A program made the translations under genes and the position numbers. A stretch of DNA of 64,000 bases from Haloarcula pelagica (GTDB taxonomy: Archaea; Halobacteriota; Halobacteria; Halobacteriales; Haloarculaceae), in contig NZ_CP126161.1 of the NCBI RefSeq assembly GCF_030127105.1, positions 744,001 through 808,000 of the forward strand, in the 5' to 3' direction. Below, piece after piece: positions 63,008-64,000 of this stretch. Below the pieces are notes generated by a model. The model did no database searches, was not told where the DNA came from, and saw only the letters and a program-made list of their open reading frames with translations. Each line of letters starts with the position of its first letter. Position 1 is the first letter of the stretch.

Positions 63008-64000
63008 CTACACGGACTCGGCGGCGACGGCGTCCTCGACCGTCTCGACGACGCCCGCGACGAGCGTGTCCACGTCGTCGCTCTCGGCGTACACCCGGAC
63101 GTACGGTTCGGTCCCGCTGGGGCGCACGAGCGTCCAGGAGCCGTCCTCGAACGAGAGCCTGACGCCGTACTCCGTGGAGACGCCCGCGTCGGGGTAGGCG
63201 GCGGGGAGTGACTCGGCCAGCGTCGCCATCGCGCCGGCTTTCGCGTCGTCGGGACACTCGACGCTGACCTTCCGGTAGGGTCGCTCGGGGACGACCGCAC
63301 GCCGGTCGGCGAGCGATTCGTCCGCGAACAGTCGCGTCAGGACCGCCGCGCTGGCGACGCCGTCGATCCACCCGCCGAACGCGGGGTGGATGTGTTTCCA
63401 GGGCTCGCCGGCGAAGACGACCGCGGTCTCCGCGCCGGCGTCGGCCCTGACCCGGGCGATGCCCTCGTGGAGCGCGCCCAGCCGGACCCGTTCGACCCGG
63501 CCGCCGGCGGCCCCGACCCGTTCGTCGACCCGCCCGGACGCGTTGGGCGTCGTCACGACGACGGGGTCGCCCGCGGTCGAGACCCGGGTGTAGTGTTCGC
63601 CCAGGATCGCCAGAACGGTGTCCTCGTGGACGACCTCGCCGCCACCGTCGACGACGACGATCCGGTCGCTGTCGCCGTCGTGGCCGATCCCGACATCGAC
63701 GGCGGTGTCGGCGACGAAGGCCCGGAACTTCGACAATGTCTCGGCCGTGGGTTTGCTCTCCCGGGCCGGGAAGTAGCCGTCGACGTTGGCCTCGACGGCC
63801 CGGACGCTCACACCTAGTTCCCGGAGGACCTGTGGCGTCGCGACGCCGGACATCCCGTTGCCGCTGTCGACCGCGACGGTCAGCCCGTCGGGAGCCGCGC
63901 CGTGGTCGCCGGCGTACCCGGCGACCGCACGGCGGTAGTCCGCCAGTACGTCGACCCTGTCGGTGTCACCCCACCGGCCCCACTCGGCCGGCGCGAGGCC
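63008..64000 (-). CDS. Phosphohexomutase-family enzyme, C-terminal part (5' end outside window)
   Basis: The open frame continues to the window edge; at least 330 residues are present. Visible motifs: metal-binding VGIGHDGDSDRIVVVD, sugar-binding GEPWKHIHPAFGGWIDG, and phosphate-binding LVRPSGTEPYVRVYAES. These are the later domains of the PMM/PGM/GlmM superfamily; the active-site Ser is beyond the window. The adjacent cdd and udp genes suggest a phosphopentomutase, converting ribose-1-phosphate to ribose-5-phosphate, but phosphomannomutase or GlmM remain possible. Confidence 0.85.
   Translation of the reverse strand, partial: GLAPAEWGRWGDTDRVDVLADYRRAVAGYAGDHGAAPDGLTVAVDSGNGMSGVATPQVLRELGVSVRAVEANVDGYFPARESKPTAETLSKFRAFVADTAVDVGIGHDGDSDRIVVVDGGGEVVHEDTVLAILGEHYTRVSTAGDPVVVTTPNASGRVDERVGAAGGRVERVRLGALHEGIARVRADAGAETAVVFAGEPWKHIHPAFGGWIDGVASAAVLTRLFADESLADRRAVVPERPYRKVSVECPDDAKAGAMATLAESLPAAYPDAGVSTEYGVRLSFEDGSWTLVRPSGTEPYVRVYAESDDVDTLVAGVVETVEDAVAAESV

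Overview
The window comes from a halophilic archaeon of the class Halobacteria, most likely in or near the Haloarcula group (genus not certain). The evidence is the high GC content, a strongly acidic predicted proteome, leaderless genes with TATA-like boxes about 27 bp before the start codon, twin-arginine signals on exported proteins, a PGF-CTERM-like surface protein tail, HalX and HalOD1 signalling domains, and the head-to-head arrangement top6A-top6B <- -> gyrB-gyrA. I see no rRNA, tRNA, CRISPR array, insertion sequence or phage gene. It reads as ordinary chromosome, densely packed, with no gap over 300 bp.

Layout. 1-5.5 kb: small conserved haloarchaeal genes, an FAD oxidoreductase, and a decayed copy of a membrane-protein gene beside its intact relative. 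5.6-12.8 kb: carB and carA (carbamoyl-phosphate synthase) flank a 7TM histidine kinase and a small membrane protein. An Lrp-type regulator is divergent from carA, and the carA/lrp and carB promoters share a short palindrome. 12.9-15 kb: a PAS histidine kinase and a HalOD1 protein. 15-21 kb: a helicase with a C-terminal Cys cluster lies downstream of btuCD, and btuF is divergent from one symmetric TATA element. 21-27.6 kb: a complete five-gene oligopeptide-type ABC transporter. 27.6-33.4 kb: two unknown genes, a folate ligase-like gene, a hybrid-like histidine kinase and a disulfide oxidoreductase. 33.4-38.7 kb: an RND/MMPL exporter with a surface CARDB protein, divergent from a TetR regulator. 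38.7-40.6 kb: two HalX response regulators around a membrane-anchored PAS protein. 40.7-42 kb: NAD kinase and two very small genes. 42-50.2 kb: topoisomerase VI and DNA gyrase. 50.4-55 kb: a Tat lipoprotein, an HTH/membrane protein pair, arginase and a fourth histidine kinase. 55-61.7 kb: a PH-domain protein with a surface protein, a sugar epimerase, a regulator, an NDH-2-like dehydrogenase, a methyltransferase and a small exported dockerin-like protein. 61.7-64 kb: uridine phosphorylase, cytidine deaminase and a phosphohexomutase-family gene that runs off the window.

How they work together. Pyrimidine metabolism appears at both ends: synthesis through CarA/CarB with a candidate Lrp operator, and salvage through cdd, udp and a mutase. 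DNA topology (topo VI and gyrase) sits on one divergent promoter block. Signalling is rich: four histidine kinases, two HalX regulators, one HalOD1 protein and one kinase-less PAS protein. The most interesting structural observations are an internal duplication of a helix-rich module in Top6B, a perfectly symmetric bidirectional TATA between btuC and btuF, paired 16-bp sites before the tetR-type gene, and the HalX / membrane-PAS / HalX module.
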